Part shown: piece after piece, positions 17,837 through 26,186 of the stretch
Layout of the letters: each line of letters starts with the position of its first letter
Numbering within the stretch: the stretch's first letter is position 1
From: Bradyrhizobium sp. ARR65
GTDB lineage: Bacteria > Pseudomonadota > Alphaproteobacteria > Rhizobiales > Xanthobacteraceae
Direction: 5' to 3'
NCBI RefSeq assembly: GCF_000472385.1
Contig: NZ_AWZU01000026.1
Span: forward strand, 1 to 59,108
Length of the DNA: 59,108 nt
Notes under the pieces: model-generated
Told to the model about the DNA's origin: nothing
The model's database searches: none
Seen by the model: only the letters and a program-made list of their open reading frames with translations
Program-made: the position numbers and the translations under genes

Positions 17837-18844
17837 ATGACGGATGCGCCGAAACTTGACCCGCGTGAACAGCATTTCCGCATTCGGGGCCCGCGCGAGG
17901 GGTTGTCGCTCTTCCTGCGGTTCCTGCCGGCAGCGAGCACGCAATTTCAGCCGCGGCGCGCAGTGCTCTATGTTCACGGCGCAACCTTTCCGTCGGCCCT
18001 GTCGATCGCGCATCGCTTCGATGGTCGATCCTGGCGCGACGCGCTGAATGCCGCGGGCTTCGACGTCTGGGGTCTCGACTTCTATGGTTTCGGTCACTCC
18101 GACAGCTATCCGGAGATGGATCGGCCGCCGTCCGACAACCCTCCCCTCTGTGTGGCGGAAGACGCCGCAAGGCAGCTCGAAGCGGCGGCGCGCTTCATCC
18201 TCGCCCATCAGGACATTGGCCGGCTATCGCTGATCTCGCACTCCTGGGGCTCGATGCCGGCCGCCCTGTTCGCGGGCGTCCACCCGGCGCTGGTCGAGCG
18301 TATCGTGATGTTTGCGCCGATCGCGCAGCGTGGTCCGCGCCGCTATGAGACCCCGCCCCGCTTTCCGGCCTGGCGCATCGTGACCCGCGAGGATCAATGG
18401 AATCGCTTCATCGAGGACGTGCCCGCCCATGAGCCGCCAGTGTTATCCCGCCGCCACTTCGAGGAGTGGGGCGAGCGCTATCTCGACAGCGATCCGATGA
18501 GCCGCTCCCGCGACCCCGCGGGCGTGAAGACGCCGCTCGGTCCGTTCAGCGAGATCATCAAGGCGTGGCATGGCCAGCTTGCCTACGATCCCTCGCAGGT
18601 GCGCGCGCCCGTTGCGATCATTCGTGGCGAATGGGACGGATTGATGCTTGATGACGATGCCCGCTGGCTGTTCAATGCCTTCACGCAGAGCCCGGTCAAA
18701 CGCGATATCAAGATCAGCCGGGGCACCCATCTGATGCATCTGGAAGCGATGCGACCGACGCTTTGGCGCGAGAGCATCGACTTCCTGCGCGGCGAGGATG
18801 TCGCGCCGGTCCCTCCTGAAACCGAAGAACCGGTCCCCTCCTGA
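17837..18844 (+). CDS. Alpha/beta hydrolase
   Basis: Protein of 335 residues without a signal peptide. The oxyanion region VLYVHGATFPS, the motif GLDFYGFGHSD and the nucleophile elbow SHSWGS (Ser136) define the fold. The Asp is probably within GEWDGL and the His within SRGTHLMHLE near the C-terminus. The start at 17837 has AGGAGAG upstream. It lies 22 bases before a second ABM-type gene and follows another, so the hydrolase probably acts on an ester or ring-cleavage product of their substrate. The substrate is not known. Confidence 0.85.
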   Translation: MTDAPKLDPREQHFRIRGPREGLSLFLRFLPAASTQFQPRRAVLYVHGATFPSALSIAHRFDGRSWRDALNAAGFDVWGLDFYGFGHSDSYPEMDRPPSDNPPLCVAEDAARQLEAAARFILAHQDIGRLSLISHSWGSMPAALFAGVHPALVERIVMFAPIAQRGPRRYETPPRFPAWRIVTREDQWNRFIEDVPAHEPPVLSRRHFEEWGERYLDSDPMSRSRDPAGVKTPLGPFSEIIKAWHGQLAYDPSQVRAPVAIIRGEWDGLMLDDDARWLFNAFTQSPVKRDIKISRGTHLMHLEAMRPTLWRESIDFLRGEDVAPVPPETEEPVPS

Positions 18845-18866
18845 AACAGAAGAAAAGGAGACGACA

Positions 18867-19568
18867 ATGTTTTCCGTGATTTTCGAAGTCCTCCCCGCCA
18901 AGGGCCAGAAGGACGGATATCTAGAGCTCGCGAAACACTTAAAGCCGATCCTGGAGTCGATCGACGGCTTCATCGACAACGAACGATTCGAGAGCCGCCG
19001 CAGGCCCGGCTGGGTGTTGTCGCACTCGACCTGGCGCGATGAAAAATCCGTCGTGCGCTGGCGCACGCAGGGCGAGCACCACATGGTCCAGGAGAAGGGC
19101 CGCTTCGAGATTTTCGAGGACTATCATTTGCGCGTCGGCGAAGTGACTTTCGACAGCAATCCGCCGCCGCAATCTGGGATCCAGGAGCTGCGCTTCGACC
19201 AGACGGAGATCGGCCTCGCAAAGGTCGCGACGCTCACGGAGATCACGCCGGCCAAGGACGCAACCTTCGCGGCGCAAACCGATCTCTTGCCCGCCCATCT
19301 CGGGCTCGACCTGAAAGGCGCCGCCGTCGTTGAATATGACATCTTCGAAAGCATCTACAATCCGGGCAAGCTCGCGCTGCTGGTCGGATGGAAGGACGCC
19401 GAGGCCGCCAGCGCCTGGTCACCGACCAATATCAATGGCATCGAGAAACTGCGCCATCGCCGCATTCGCATCGTCCGCGACTATGGCCGCTTCGATCGCC
19501 GTGAAGCGCCGCAGTTCTATCCTGATGTCAAGGGCGCACAGACCCAGCACGCCGAGCCCGCGCATTGA
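18867..19568 (+). CDS. Tandem ABM-domain protein
   Basis: Protein of 233 residues. Residues 1-93 form an ABM domain (MFSVIFEVLPAKGQKDGYLE, then HSTWRDEKSVVRWRT and FEDYHLRVGEV). Residues 110-215 look like a second, diverged copy (ALLVGWKDAEAASAW, then RIRIVRDYGRFDR). Fusion of two dimeric barrel domains in one chain would make an intramolecular dimer. It starts 22 bases after the hydrolase gene with AAAGGAG at the start, so the two are co-transcribed. The reaction is unknown; heme-degrading and quinol-oxidising relatives exist. Confidence 0.8.
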   Translation: MFSVIFEVLPAKGQKDGYLELAKHLKPILESIDGFIDNERFESRRRPGWVLSHSTWRDEKSVVRWRTQGEHHMVQEKGRFEIFEDYHLRVGEVTFDSNPPPQSGIQELRFDQTEIGLAKVATLTEITPAKDATFAAQTDLLPAHLGLDLKGAAVVEYDIFESIYNPGKLALLVGWKDAEAASAWSPTNINGIEKLRHRRIRIVRDYGRFDRREAPQFYPDVKGAQTQHAEPAH

Positions 19569-19677
19569 GGGCGTGGTCGGAGGGCACCGATGGCCTCGTC
19601 CCGATTGTGAAGATATGAAGTCGACTAGTCTTAGTGCGTCGGTAAACCCTCGTGGTGAGGAGGCGTGAATGCGCCGT

Positions 19678-19783
19678 CTCCGGACGATGCTGCGCATTGC
19701 CTGGAGAACCACGAGGCCCGATGCCGGCCTCATCCTTCGAAGATGCTTGGCTCGCGCAAGCTCCTCGGGATGAGGGGATAGAG
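19678..19783. repeat. Interspersed repeat, 'catccttcga' type
   Basis: It contains CTCATCCTTCGA followed by GCTCGCGCAAGC and ends CCTCGGGATGAGG. It shares these elements with 1365-1503. It lies between the converging ABM and glcD genes. Confidence 0.5.
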
Positions 19784-19803
19784 CCGCTTATGACGCTGTT
19801 AAC

Positions 19804-21297
19804 TCAGAACCGCGGAATATCGGGAAACGCCAGCTTGCCGCCATGCACATGCATGCGGCCAAGCTCGGCGCAGCGGTGCAGGGTCGGGAATACTTTTCCC
19901 GGATTGAGCAGACCCTGCGCGTCGAAAGCGCATTTGAGCCGCTGCTGCTGGTTGAGGTCGACTTCCGAAAACATCTCGCCCATCAGGTCGCGCTTTTCGA
20001 TGCCGACCCCGTGCTCGCCTGTGAGCACGCCGCCGAGCTCGACGCAAGCCCGCAGGATGTCGGCGCCAAAGGCTTCGGCGCGCTCCATCTCGCCAGGCTG
20101 GTTGGCATCGTACAGGATCAACGGATGCAGATTGCCATCGCCGGCATGAAAGACGTTGGCCACCTGCAGACCGTATTTCGCCGAGAGGTCGCGGATGCGC
20201 GAAAGCGCCTGCGGCAGCTTGCCGCGCGGGATGGTGCCGTCCATGCAGAGATAGTCGGGCGAGATCCGTCCCACGGCAGGGAACGCCGCCTTGCGGCCGG
20301 CCCAGAACAGGTTGCGTTCGGCCTCCGAATTTGAAATCCGGCAAGAGGTCGAGCCGCAACCGACCGCGATCGCCTCCACTCGCTTGATCAGCTCGTCGAC
20401 CTCGATCGCGGGACCATCGAGCTCGATGATGAGGAGCGCTTCGACGTCGAGCGGATAGCCGGCATGGACAAAGGCCTCGGCGGCGTGAATCGCGGGCTTG
20501 TCCATCATTTCCATGCCGCCCGGGATGATTCCGGCACCGATGATCCGCGCCACGCATTCGCCGGCCGCCTCCACTTGCGCGAAGCCGACCATCAGCGCGC
20601 GCGCCGTCTCCGGCTTCTGCAGGATGCGCACGGTGACCTCGGTGACGACCCCGAGCAGGCCTTCGGAGCCGGTGATGATGCCCATCACGTCGTAGCCGGC
20701 ATTCTCGGCCGCCTTGCCGCCGATGCGCAGGACTTCGCCCGTCATCAGGACGATCTCGCAACCAAGCACGTTGTTGGTGGTCATGCCGTATTTCAGGCAA
20801 TGCACGCCGCCGGAATTTTCCGCGATATTGCCGCCGATCGAGCAGGCGATCTGCGAGGACGGATCGGGTGCGTAGTAGAAGCCGGCATGCGCGACCGCCT
20901 GGCTGATCGCGAGATTGGTGACGCCGGGCTCCGTTACCACCACGCGGTTATCGAAATCGATCTCGCGGATGCGCTTGAATTTGCCCAAGCCCAACAGCAC
21001 GCCATCGGCAAGCGGCAGCGCGCCACCGGAGAGCGAGGTGCCGGAGCCGCGCGGCACCACCTTGATGCCCTGTTCGTGACAATATTTCAGCACGCGCGAC
21101 ACCTGCTCGGTGGTCTCGGGCAGCACCACCACCATTGGGGGCTGCCGGTACGCCATTAGGCCATCGGACTCGTAAGGCAGCATCTCGGGTGCGGAGGAGA
21201 TCACGCCTTCGCCGGGCACGATCGCGCGCAAGCTCGCCACGATCTCATCGCGCCTTGCGATGATCGCGGCATCCGGTTGCGGCATCATGATGGACAT
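19804..21297 (-). CDS. glcD: Glycolate oxidase FAD-linked subunit GlcD
   Basis: Protein of 497 residues, full length. FAD-binding type 4 domain with VVPRGSGTSLSGGALPL and GGNIAENSGGVHCLKYG, then a C-terminal FAD-linked oxidase domain with VFHAGDGNLHPLI and GVLTGEHGVGIEKRDLM. It is the catalytic flavoprotein for glycolate, or D-lactate in relatives. GGAGAG lies just before the start. It points toward glcE-glcF but is separated from them by three genes on the other strand, so it needs its own promoter or a very long transcript. Divergent from a cytochrome c gene. Confidence 0.96.
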   Translation of the reverse strand: MSIMMPQPDAAIIARRDEIVASLRAIVPGEGVISSAPEMLPYESDGLMAYRQPPMVVVLPETTEQVSRVLKYCHEQGIKVVPRGSGTSLSGGALPLADGVLLGLGKFKRIREIDFDNRVVVTEPGVTNLAISQAVAHAGFYYAPDPSSQIACSIGGNIAENSGGVHCLKYGMTTNNVLGCEIVLMTGEVLRIGGKAAENAGYDVMGIITGSEGLLGVVTEVTVRILQKPETARALMVGFAQVEAAGECVARIIGAGIIPGGMEMMDKPAIHAAEAFVHAGYPLDVEALLIIELDGPAIEVDELIKRVEAIAVGCGSTSCRISNSEAERNLFWAGRKAAFPAVGRISPDYLCMDGTIPRGKLPQALSRIRDLSAKYGLQVANVFHAGDGNLHPLILYDANQPGEMERAEAFGADILRACVELGGVLTGEHGVGIEKRDLMGEMFSEVDLNQQQRLKCAFDAQGLLNPGKVFPTLHRCAELGRMHVHGGKLAFPDIPRF

Positions 21298-21520
21298 CGA
21301 ACTCTCCGCGCGTTGAAATTTAGCTCACTGAATCAAGCATATCCGTGCCGCCTTGAACAGGCCACGAAACGCTGCGAATGCTGCAACTGCTCACAGTCCG
21401 CCCTAAGGATGAGTCGCGATGCGGTTTGACGGACTTGTCGCGACCATCGCCCCTATGCAAGAAGGGCGCGCGGAAATCCTCCCCCTATAACCCTCCTGGA
21501 AACCTCAAAGAGCCCATGCC

Positions 21521-21916
21521 ATGAAGAAATTGACCTCGAGTGCTTTGGTGGTCATCGCGTCGGCAGCGACCGCCTCGGCGGCGCTGGCGCAGGACGCCGC
21601 GGCCGGCAAGACCTCATTCAACAAGTGCTTGCCGTGCCACTCGATCGGTGAAGGCGCCAAGAACAAGGTCGGACCGGAGCTCAACGGGCTCGACGGCCGC
21701 AAGACCGGCACCGCACCGGATTACAATTACTCCGACGCGAACAAGAACTCTGGCATCACCTGGAGCAAGGAGACCTTCCTCGAGTACATCAAGGACCCCA
21801 AGGCGAAGATTCCGGGCACCAAGATGACCTTCGCGGGGATCAAGAACGAGAAGGAAGCCGAGAACCTCTGGGCCTATCTTTCATCCTTCGACAAGGACGG
21901 AAAGCAGAAGCAGTAA
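21521..21916 (+). CDS. Class I cytochrome c (c2/c550 type)
   Basis: Protein of 131 residues. A signal peptide ending ALAQ-D is followed by the heme motif CLPCH (residues 36-40). The likely distal ligand Met is in PGTKMTFAG. The C-terminal helix ENLWAYLSSFDKDGKQ is typical. It is a soluble periplasmic electron carrier. Relatives in Bradyrhizobium are the c550 type (CycA), but I cannot assign the exact paralogue. A terminator follows the stop. Confidence 0.93.
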   Translation: MKKLTSSALVVIASAATASAALAQDAAAGKTSFNKCLPCHSIGEGAKNKVGPELNGLDGRKTGTAPDYNYSDANKNSGITWSKETFLEYIKDPKAKIPGTKMTFAGIKNEKEAENLWAYLSSFDKDGKQKQ

Positions 21917-21936
21917 CGTCGGCTTCGTCCAAACCA

Positions 21937-21965
21937 AAAGCCCCGAGCGCGCCCGGGGCTTTTTT
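21937..21965 (+). terminator. Rho-independent terminator after cytochrome c gene
   Basis: A stem of seven GC-rich pairs (21939-21945 with 21954-21960), flanked by AAA upstream and a T run to 21965. Confidence 0.9.
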
Positions 21966-21988
21966 GTTGGCGCAAGAACTAAGCTCGG

Positions 21989-22027
21989 CGGGCACGGCGC
22001 TGCCCGCGCTCTCGCCCACCCTACGAT
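21989..22027. repeat. Short 'gggcacggcgc' repeat
   Basis: CGGGCACGGCGCTG...CGCCCACCCTACGA has the same core as 46824-46862 and 48394-48435. It overlaps the last codons of the hydrolase gene on the minus strand. Confidence 0.45.
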
Positions 22028-22986
22028 TTGGATCCGACCTGCTCGATCATCGCCTCCACCTCGGCCATCACGACATCGGGCGCCGCCTGCTGCACCATGT
22101 GGCCGACGCCGTCCAGCACGATCAATCGCGTATGCGGCACCGCACGGGCGAAGGCGCGCGAATGAATATCGGTGGATACCGTCTTGTCGACGTCGCCCGA
22201 TATCACCGTGATCGGCACCTCGATATCGCCGTAGCGCGGCATTTGCTCGATGACCGCCGCCTTCAACGTGATGAGGTCGCGCGCATTGGCCAGGAATTCG
22301 CGCGGCCGCAGCAGCAGCGGTATCGCCGTGTCCCTGATAAATCCGCCCGGCATCGCCTGGGGCAGAAACACATTGCGCGCACCTGGGCCGGTCAGGAACA
22401 GGCCCAGCGGCAGGGTGATCGTGTAGGCAAGCAGCGGCCCGATCAGCGGCGTCGTGACCATCCTGTTGTACCAGCCGACGCCGCCGCGCCAGGGATGCGT
22501 CACCGGCGCCAGCATGACGAGGCCGGCGAGCCGCTCAGGCGCGTCCAGCGCCATCCGCGCGCCCAACGCGCCGCTCCAGGAATGCACGACCAGGATGACG
22601 CGGCCGATTCCCATTTTCTTCAGCGCCTGTCCGATCATCCGGGCCTGGATCGCCGGGGTCGAGTCGGCGGCGCGGGCGCGGCTGCTCCAGCCGTGCCCGG
22701 GACGATCGATCAGGAGCACGCGGTGGCGCCTTGCCAGGAGGTCGCCGAGCGGGCGGCGCATCACTTCGAGGTTCGAGCTCGCGCCATGAACCATCACGAT
22801 CGGAGGCGCGGACGCCTCGCGCGGCCCCAGATCGAGCACATTCAGCCGCGCGTCCCCGACATCCACTATCGTCCCGCGCTGTGGATAAGTCTGCTGCAGG
22901 AGCCATACGCCGGCCTGTGTGAACAGCGCCAATAGCAACAGCGCTCCGATAACAACTATTGATATCATTGAGCTTATCCGGACCAT
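22021..22986 (-). CDS. Membrane-anchored alpha/beta hydrolase
   Basis: Protein of 321 residues. An N-terminal hydrophobic helix (residues 5-30) anchors or exports it. The hydrolase domain has IVMVHGASSN (oxyanion region), LIDRPGHGWSSR, the nucleophile elbow VVHSWSGALG, a likely Asp in ISGDVDKTV and His in DGVGHMVQ. The substrate is unknown; relatives are esterases, haloperoxidase-like or epoxide hydrolase-like. A second start at 22968 is possible. It converges on the cytochrome c gene and reads away from the small gene at 23230. Confidence 0.86.
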   Translation of the reverse strand: MVRISSMISIVVIGALLLLALFTQAGVWLLQQTYPQRGTIVDVGDARLNVLDLGPREASAPPIVMVHGASSNLEVMRRPLGDLLARRHRVLLIDRPGHGWSSRARAADSTPAIQARMIGQALKKMGIGRVILVVHSWSGALGARMALDAPERLAGLVMLAPVTHPWRGGVGWYNRMVTTPLIGPLLAYTITLPLGLFLTGPGARNVFLPQAMPGGFIRDTAIPLLLRPREFLANARDLITLKAAVIEQMPRYGDIEVPITVISGDVDKTVSTDIHSRAFARAVPHTRLIVLDGVGHMVQQAAPDVVMAEVEAMIEQVGSKS

Positions 22987-23229
22987 CCGCGCTGCAGGCC
23001 AACGCCGCGGCGAAGCGGAGCCGGCTTCGCGGCGAACGCATCTGGGCGTCTCGTTTCAGTGCCCCGTCATACAGGCGTCGTCGGCCTTTTTATAACCATG
23101 GTCGGCACTATTTCTGACGGCGGGCGCAGACCATTCGAGACGATCACCGCCACGCATTTTCCACGTCATCCACAGGAACACCAAATCCGCGCCGGTGATT
23201 GGTTCTCAGGCAAATGGGAGGGAGTATTC

Positions 23230-23412
23230 ATGAGTTTCCGATCGAGCGACGCCACCATCGACGAGATCGTGGCTAACTGCAACGGCGATCTCCGCGGTGC
23301 GGTCAGAGCCTTGCTGCTGGTCAACGAGCACCTGGAGGCAGAGCTGGCGCAGCTCTACGCCGCGGCCGCTCACAGCGGTCTGACGGAGCGGCGCAATAAC
23401 GTTCTGCACTAG
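23230..23412 (+). CDS. Small conserved-looking protein, unknown function
   Basis: Protein of 60 residues (MSFRSSDATIDEIVANCNG...). It is predicted to be mostly helical, with an Ala/Leu-rich amphipathic region. GGGAGGGAG just upstream gives a strong ribosome binding site, which supports the start at 23230 rather than 23059. No domain is recognised. The gene is followed directly by a palindromic repeat that begins at its stop codon. Confidence 0.7.
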   Translation: MSFRSSDATIDEIVANCNGDLRGAVRALLLVNEHLEAELAQLYAAAAHSGLTERRNNVLH

Positions 23413-23512
23413 AGCATGATCCGGAAAAGTGGAAGCCGGTTTTCCGAAAACATCATGCTCAAACAAAGAGATGAGATCATGATCCGATTCCGTCTAATCG
23501 GATCATGATCTG
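23411..23512. repeat. Palindromic repeat, 'gcatgatccggaaaag' type, copy 1
   Basis: It starts AGAGCATGATCCGGAAAAG and ends with a perfect 15-base inverted repeat (23475-23489 with 23496-23510, six-base spacer). An internal hairpin of AAGCCGGTTTTCCG type lies in the left half. The same left half recurs at 23889. Confidence 0.8.
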
Positions 23513-23524
23513 AATGGCCACGGT

Positions 23525-23791
23525 TCACTTCCCGGCGGAGTCCTGCTGAGGCGTGGGCTCCTCTTTTTCCGGTGGACAGGCATTGATGGTCGAGCGGGCC
23601 AGCTTCGCATCGCTTTGCGACCTGTAAGGGCCGTCCGCGAACCAGATGTTGCCGCCATCCACGACCGGATTGCGGGTGACGATCTCACATTTGCTGGTGG
23701 CGTGGCTTCCGACCACCCAGAACATGTTATCGGCGTAGGCAGCCGTCGCAGACGCGACCATCAGGCCCGCCGCCAGCATCACGCGTGTCAT
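23525..23791 (-). CDS. Small exported protein, unknown function
   Basis: Protein of 88 residues. A signal peptide (MTRVMLAAGLMVASATAAYA) is followed by NMFWVVGSHATSKCEIV and a second cysteine near the end (INACPPEK), which may form a disulfide. The C-terminal tail is Pro/Gln/Glu-rich. The start at 23791 is preferred over 23824 because the signal peptide begins there. The gene is bracketed by two copies of the same palindromic repeat. Confidence 0.72.
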   Translation of the reverse strand: MTRVMLAAGLMVASATAAYADNMFWVVGSHATSKCEIVTRNPVVDGGNIWFADGPYRSQSDAKLARSTINACPPEKEEPTPQQDSAGK

Positions 23792-23888
23792 GGCTTGGCT
23801 CCCTGTGGAGACCGAGAGGTTCATTGGCTAGCGGGAAACAGCGCCGCTGACAATCAATGGCTATGCGGCAGGTTAACGCGGCGCGGCT

Positions 23889-23992
23889 AAAGCATCACCC
23901 GGAAAAGCGTGCAGCGGTTTTCCGAACAGACCTGCTCAAACAGCAAATCCAGAAGCGCGATGACGATTCAGCCTGATCTCGTCGCGCTCTAG
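23889..23992. repeat. Palindromic repeat, 'gcatgatccggaaaag' type, copy 2
   Basis: It starts AAAGCATCACCCGGAAAAGCG, contains GCGGTTTTCCG and ends in an inverted repeat built on AGCGCGA and TCGCGCT. It is a diverged relative of 23411-23512 and reaches the stop codon of the TPR gene. Confidence 0.7.
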
Positions 23993-24651
23993 ATATCGCG
24001 GCCTTCGACCTTTTCACTGAGTTGCTTGACGAGTTCGGGCACCTTTTCCAGATGCGGGTTGATATCCAGCGCCTTGCGGAAGGCATCAAGCGCCCGCTTG
24101 TCGTCGCCAAGGTCCTGCATGATCATGCCGAGCCCCGCGAGCGCACCGAAATGACGGGGCTCGCGGATCAACACCTGTCCGATATCGGCCAGCGCGTGGC
24201 CGTAGTCGTTCTTGAGATAATAGAGCGTGGCCCGCCGGTTCCAGGCCTCGACATAGTCGGGGCGCAGCTTGATCACGGCATCGAGCAGTTTGATCGCGAC
24301 CTGAGGCTGCTGTTCGTCCGTCGCGACCTTGGCGCGCGCCATCAACAGCGCCGCGGTGTCACTTGGCGTCTGCATCCAGAGCGCCCAGATCCGGGCCTCG
24401 ACATGTTTGGCGCTGATCTCGTCCGGCGCGGCCTTGAGCGCGCCGAACAGGAAATCGAGTCCTTTGGACCGGTCGGCGGGAACGTTGGGGAGCTTGGCCG
24501 GCGCTTCCGGCGGTTTTTTCTTGGCCGGATTAAGCTGGTCCTGCGCAAGCGCGGAGATCGGCAGCGCAGCCATCGCGGCGGCAAGTCCGATGGCGGTGAC
24601 GTAGCGACGAGGCCCCAAGTCTCTCTTCAAGTCTCTCTTTAGGAATCTCAT
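23989..24651 (-). CDS. Exported TPR-repeat protein
   Basis: Protein of 220 residues. After a basic N-terminus (MRFLKRDLKRDLGPRR) a hydrophobic signal segment runs to ISALAQ. At least three tetratricopeptide-like helices follow (residues 120-210), for example LRPDYVEAWNRRATLYYLKN and HFGALAGLGMIMQDLGDDKR, followed by a third ending INPHLEKV. Probably a periplasmic or membrane-attached scaffold; partners are unknown. The start at 24651 gives a plausible signal peptide. The KRDL duplication reflects a 12-base tandem repeat at 24616-24639. Confidence 0.85.
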   Translation of the reverse strand: MRFLKRDLKRDLGPRRYVTAIGLAAAMAALPISALAQDQLNPAKKKPPEAPAKLPNVPADRSKGLDFLFGALKAAPDEISAKHVEARIWALWMQTPSDTAALLMARAKVATDEQQPQVAIKLLDAVIKLRPDYVEAWNRRATLYYLKNDYGHALADIGQVLIREPRHFGALAGLGMIMQDLGDDKRALDAFRKALDINPHLEKVPELVKQLSEKVEGRDI

Positions 24652-24760
24652 CGCAAAAGTGTAGACGCAGCCAAGCCGCCTTGCAAAGCGGCAAGGCGTC
24701 AAAGAGCCGTGAGAAAGGGCTATTTTACCGCTGGAACCGGGCTACGTCGGTTCGGCCTTG

Positions 24761-24886
24761 TCAGCCCTGGCGCGCCTTGAAGCGGCGCTGGACCTTGTTG
24801 ATCACATAGACCCGGCCCTTGCGGCGAACCAGGCGGTTGGCGCGATGGCGGCCACGCAGCGATTTGAGCGAGTTACGGACCTTCAT
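24761..24886 (-). CDS. rpmJ: Ribosomal protein bL36
   Basis: The minus strand encodes 41 residues starting MKVRNSLKSLRGRHRANRL and ending VQRRFKARQG. This is the alternative bL36 form that lacks the zinc-binding cysteines, common in alphaproteobacteria. It is a component of the 50S subunit. It is alone, away from the large ribosomal protein operons, which is usual for this form. Confidence 0.95.
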   Translation of the reverse strand: MKVRNSLKSLRGRHRANRLVRRKGRVYVINKVQRRFKARQG

Positions 24887-25081
24887 GGCAAAATCCTGAT
24901 GCTTCCAAAGGCCGTGTTCGACAGGCCGGATTTGGCAAAATAGGGATTATCCCGCCGACGGACGGCCGCCCGGGATGGCGCGGTTTCTAAGCCATGACCG
25001 GGCCAAATGTCAATCCAAATGGGCCGGCTTGCAAAATGGGTCGGTTTGACGCGGCTCCGCACCGGCGGCCGGCCGCCTTGC

Positions 25082-25110
25082 CAAATTGATTATATGGTAT
25101 AATCAATTTG
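25082..25110. promoter_or_regulatory. Perfect 13-base palindrome overlapping a -10 box (operator)
   Basis: Arms 25082-25094 and 25098-25110 are exact inverted copies around TGG. The right arm contains TATAAT (25098-25103), so a bound repressor would block polymerase at the gene that starts at 25149. AT-rich arms in a GC-rich genome suggest selection. GntR-, TetR- or MarR-type regulators use such sites. Confidence 0.72.
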
Positions 25111-25148
25111 CGGAACGCGAAAATCAAGCCGCCCGGGACGGAAAGCCA

Positions 25149-26033
25149 ATGCCCAAACTGACGCTGCCCAATATCGACGAGGTCGTGGCGATCGACATCC
25201 ACACCCATGCCGAGGAGCCCTGCGGGCTGCACGGCGACGATGGCTACGACGATTTCCAGGCCAGGATGGCGGAGTACTTCAAGTCGCCGCACAAGCATCC
25301 GCCGACGGTGCCGGAGACCGCCGCCTATTATCGCGAAAAGAAAATCGCCGCCGTAATCTTCCCGGTCGATGCCGAGCGCGAGACCGGTTTCCGCCGCTAC
25401 AACAATTACGAGATGCTCGAGGTCGCCTCGCAAAATCTTGACGTCCTGATCCCGTTCGCCAGCATCGATCCGCACAAGGGCAAGCTCGGCGTGCGCGAGG
25501 CGAAGAAGCTGATGGAGGATTACGGCGTCCGCGGCTTCAAGTTCCACCCGACCATGCAGGGCTTTTATCCCAATGACCGCCTCGCCTACCCGCTCTATGA
25601 GGCCATCAATGACGGCGGCGCGATCGCGCTGTTTCACACCGGGCAGACCGGGGTTGGCAGCGGCATGCCCGGCGGCATGGGGATGCGGCTGAAATATTCC
25701 AACCCGATGTACATGGACGACGTGGCGGCGGACTTCCCCGACCTGAAGATCATCCTCGCCCATCCGTCCTTCCCCTGGCAGGAGGAGGCGCTGTCGGTCG
25801 CGACCCACAAGCCGAACGTCTACATCGACCTCTCCGGCTGGTCGCCGAAATACTTCCCGCCGATCCTGGTGCGCTACATCAATTCGATCCTGCAGGACAA
25901 AATGCTGTTCGGCTCGGATTGGCCGGTGATCACGCCGGACCGCTGGCTCGCGGACTTCGCAAAGCTCGACATCCGCGAGGAGATCCGGCCGAAGGTGCTG
26001 AAGGCCAACGCGAGGAAACTGCTCGGCATCTGA
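25149..26033 (+). CDS. Amidohydrolase-2 family protein
   Basis: Protein of 294 residues with a TIM-barrel metal-dependent hydrolase fold. The metal motif DIHTHAEEP is near residue 18; GFKFHPTMQGF, ALFHTGQTG and LAHPSFPW supply later ligand histidines, and GSDWPVITP the catalytic Asp. Relatives are decarboxylases of aromatic acids (gamma-resorcylate type) or hydrolases; which reaction is not visible. The start MPKLTLPN at 25149 has GGAAAG upstream and lies 39 bases after the palindromic operator; the upstream frame from 25086 overlaps the operator and is rejected. Confidence 0.9.
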   Translation: MPKLTLPNIDEVVAIDIHTHAEEPCGLHGDDGYDDFQARMAEYFKSPHKHPPTVPETAAYYREKKIAAVIFPVDAERETGFRRYNNYEMLEVASQNLDVLIPFASIDPHKGKLGVREAKKLMEDYGVRGFKFHPTMQGFYPNDRLAYPLYEAINDGGAIALFHTGQTGVGSGMPGGMGMRLKYSNPMYMDDVAADFPDLKIILAHPSFPWQEEALSVATHKPNVYIDLSGWSPKYFPPILVRYINSILQDKMLFGSDWPVITPDRWLADFAKLDIREEIRPKVLKANARKLLGI

Positions 26034-26186
26034 AGCGATGCCGGGTTGGTGATGGCCGGAGCGGCGGCTGGCCCTTGCCGAAGCCTGCCAAGCCTAGCAT
26101 CCTTTCCGCGCGCTCCTGCCGGGAAAGCCCGGCGATGGCCCCGCCGCAAACGGCGGGTCACATCGACAAGATATCGGTGAGGAAAG

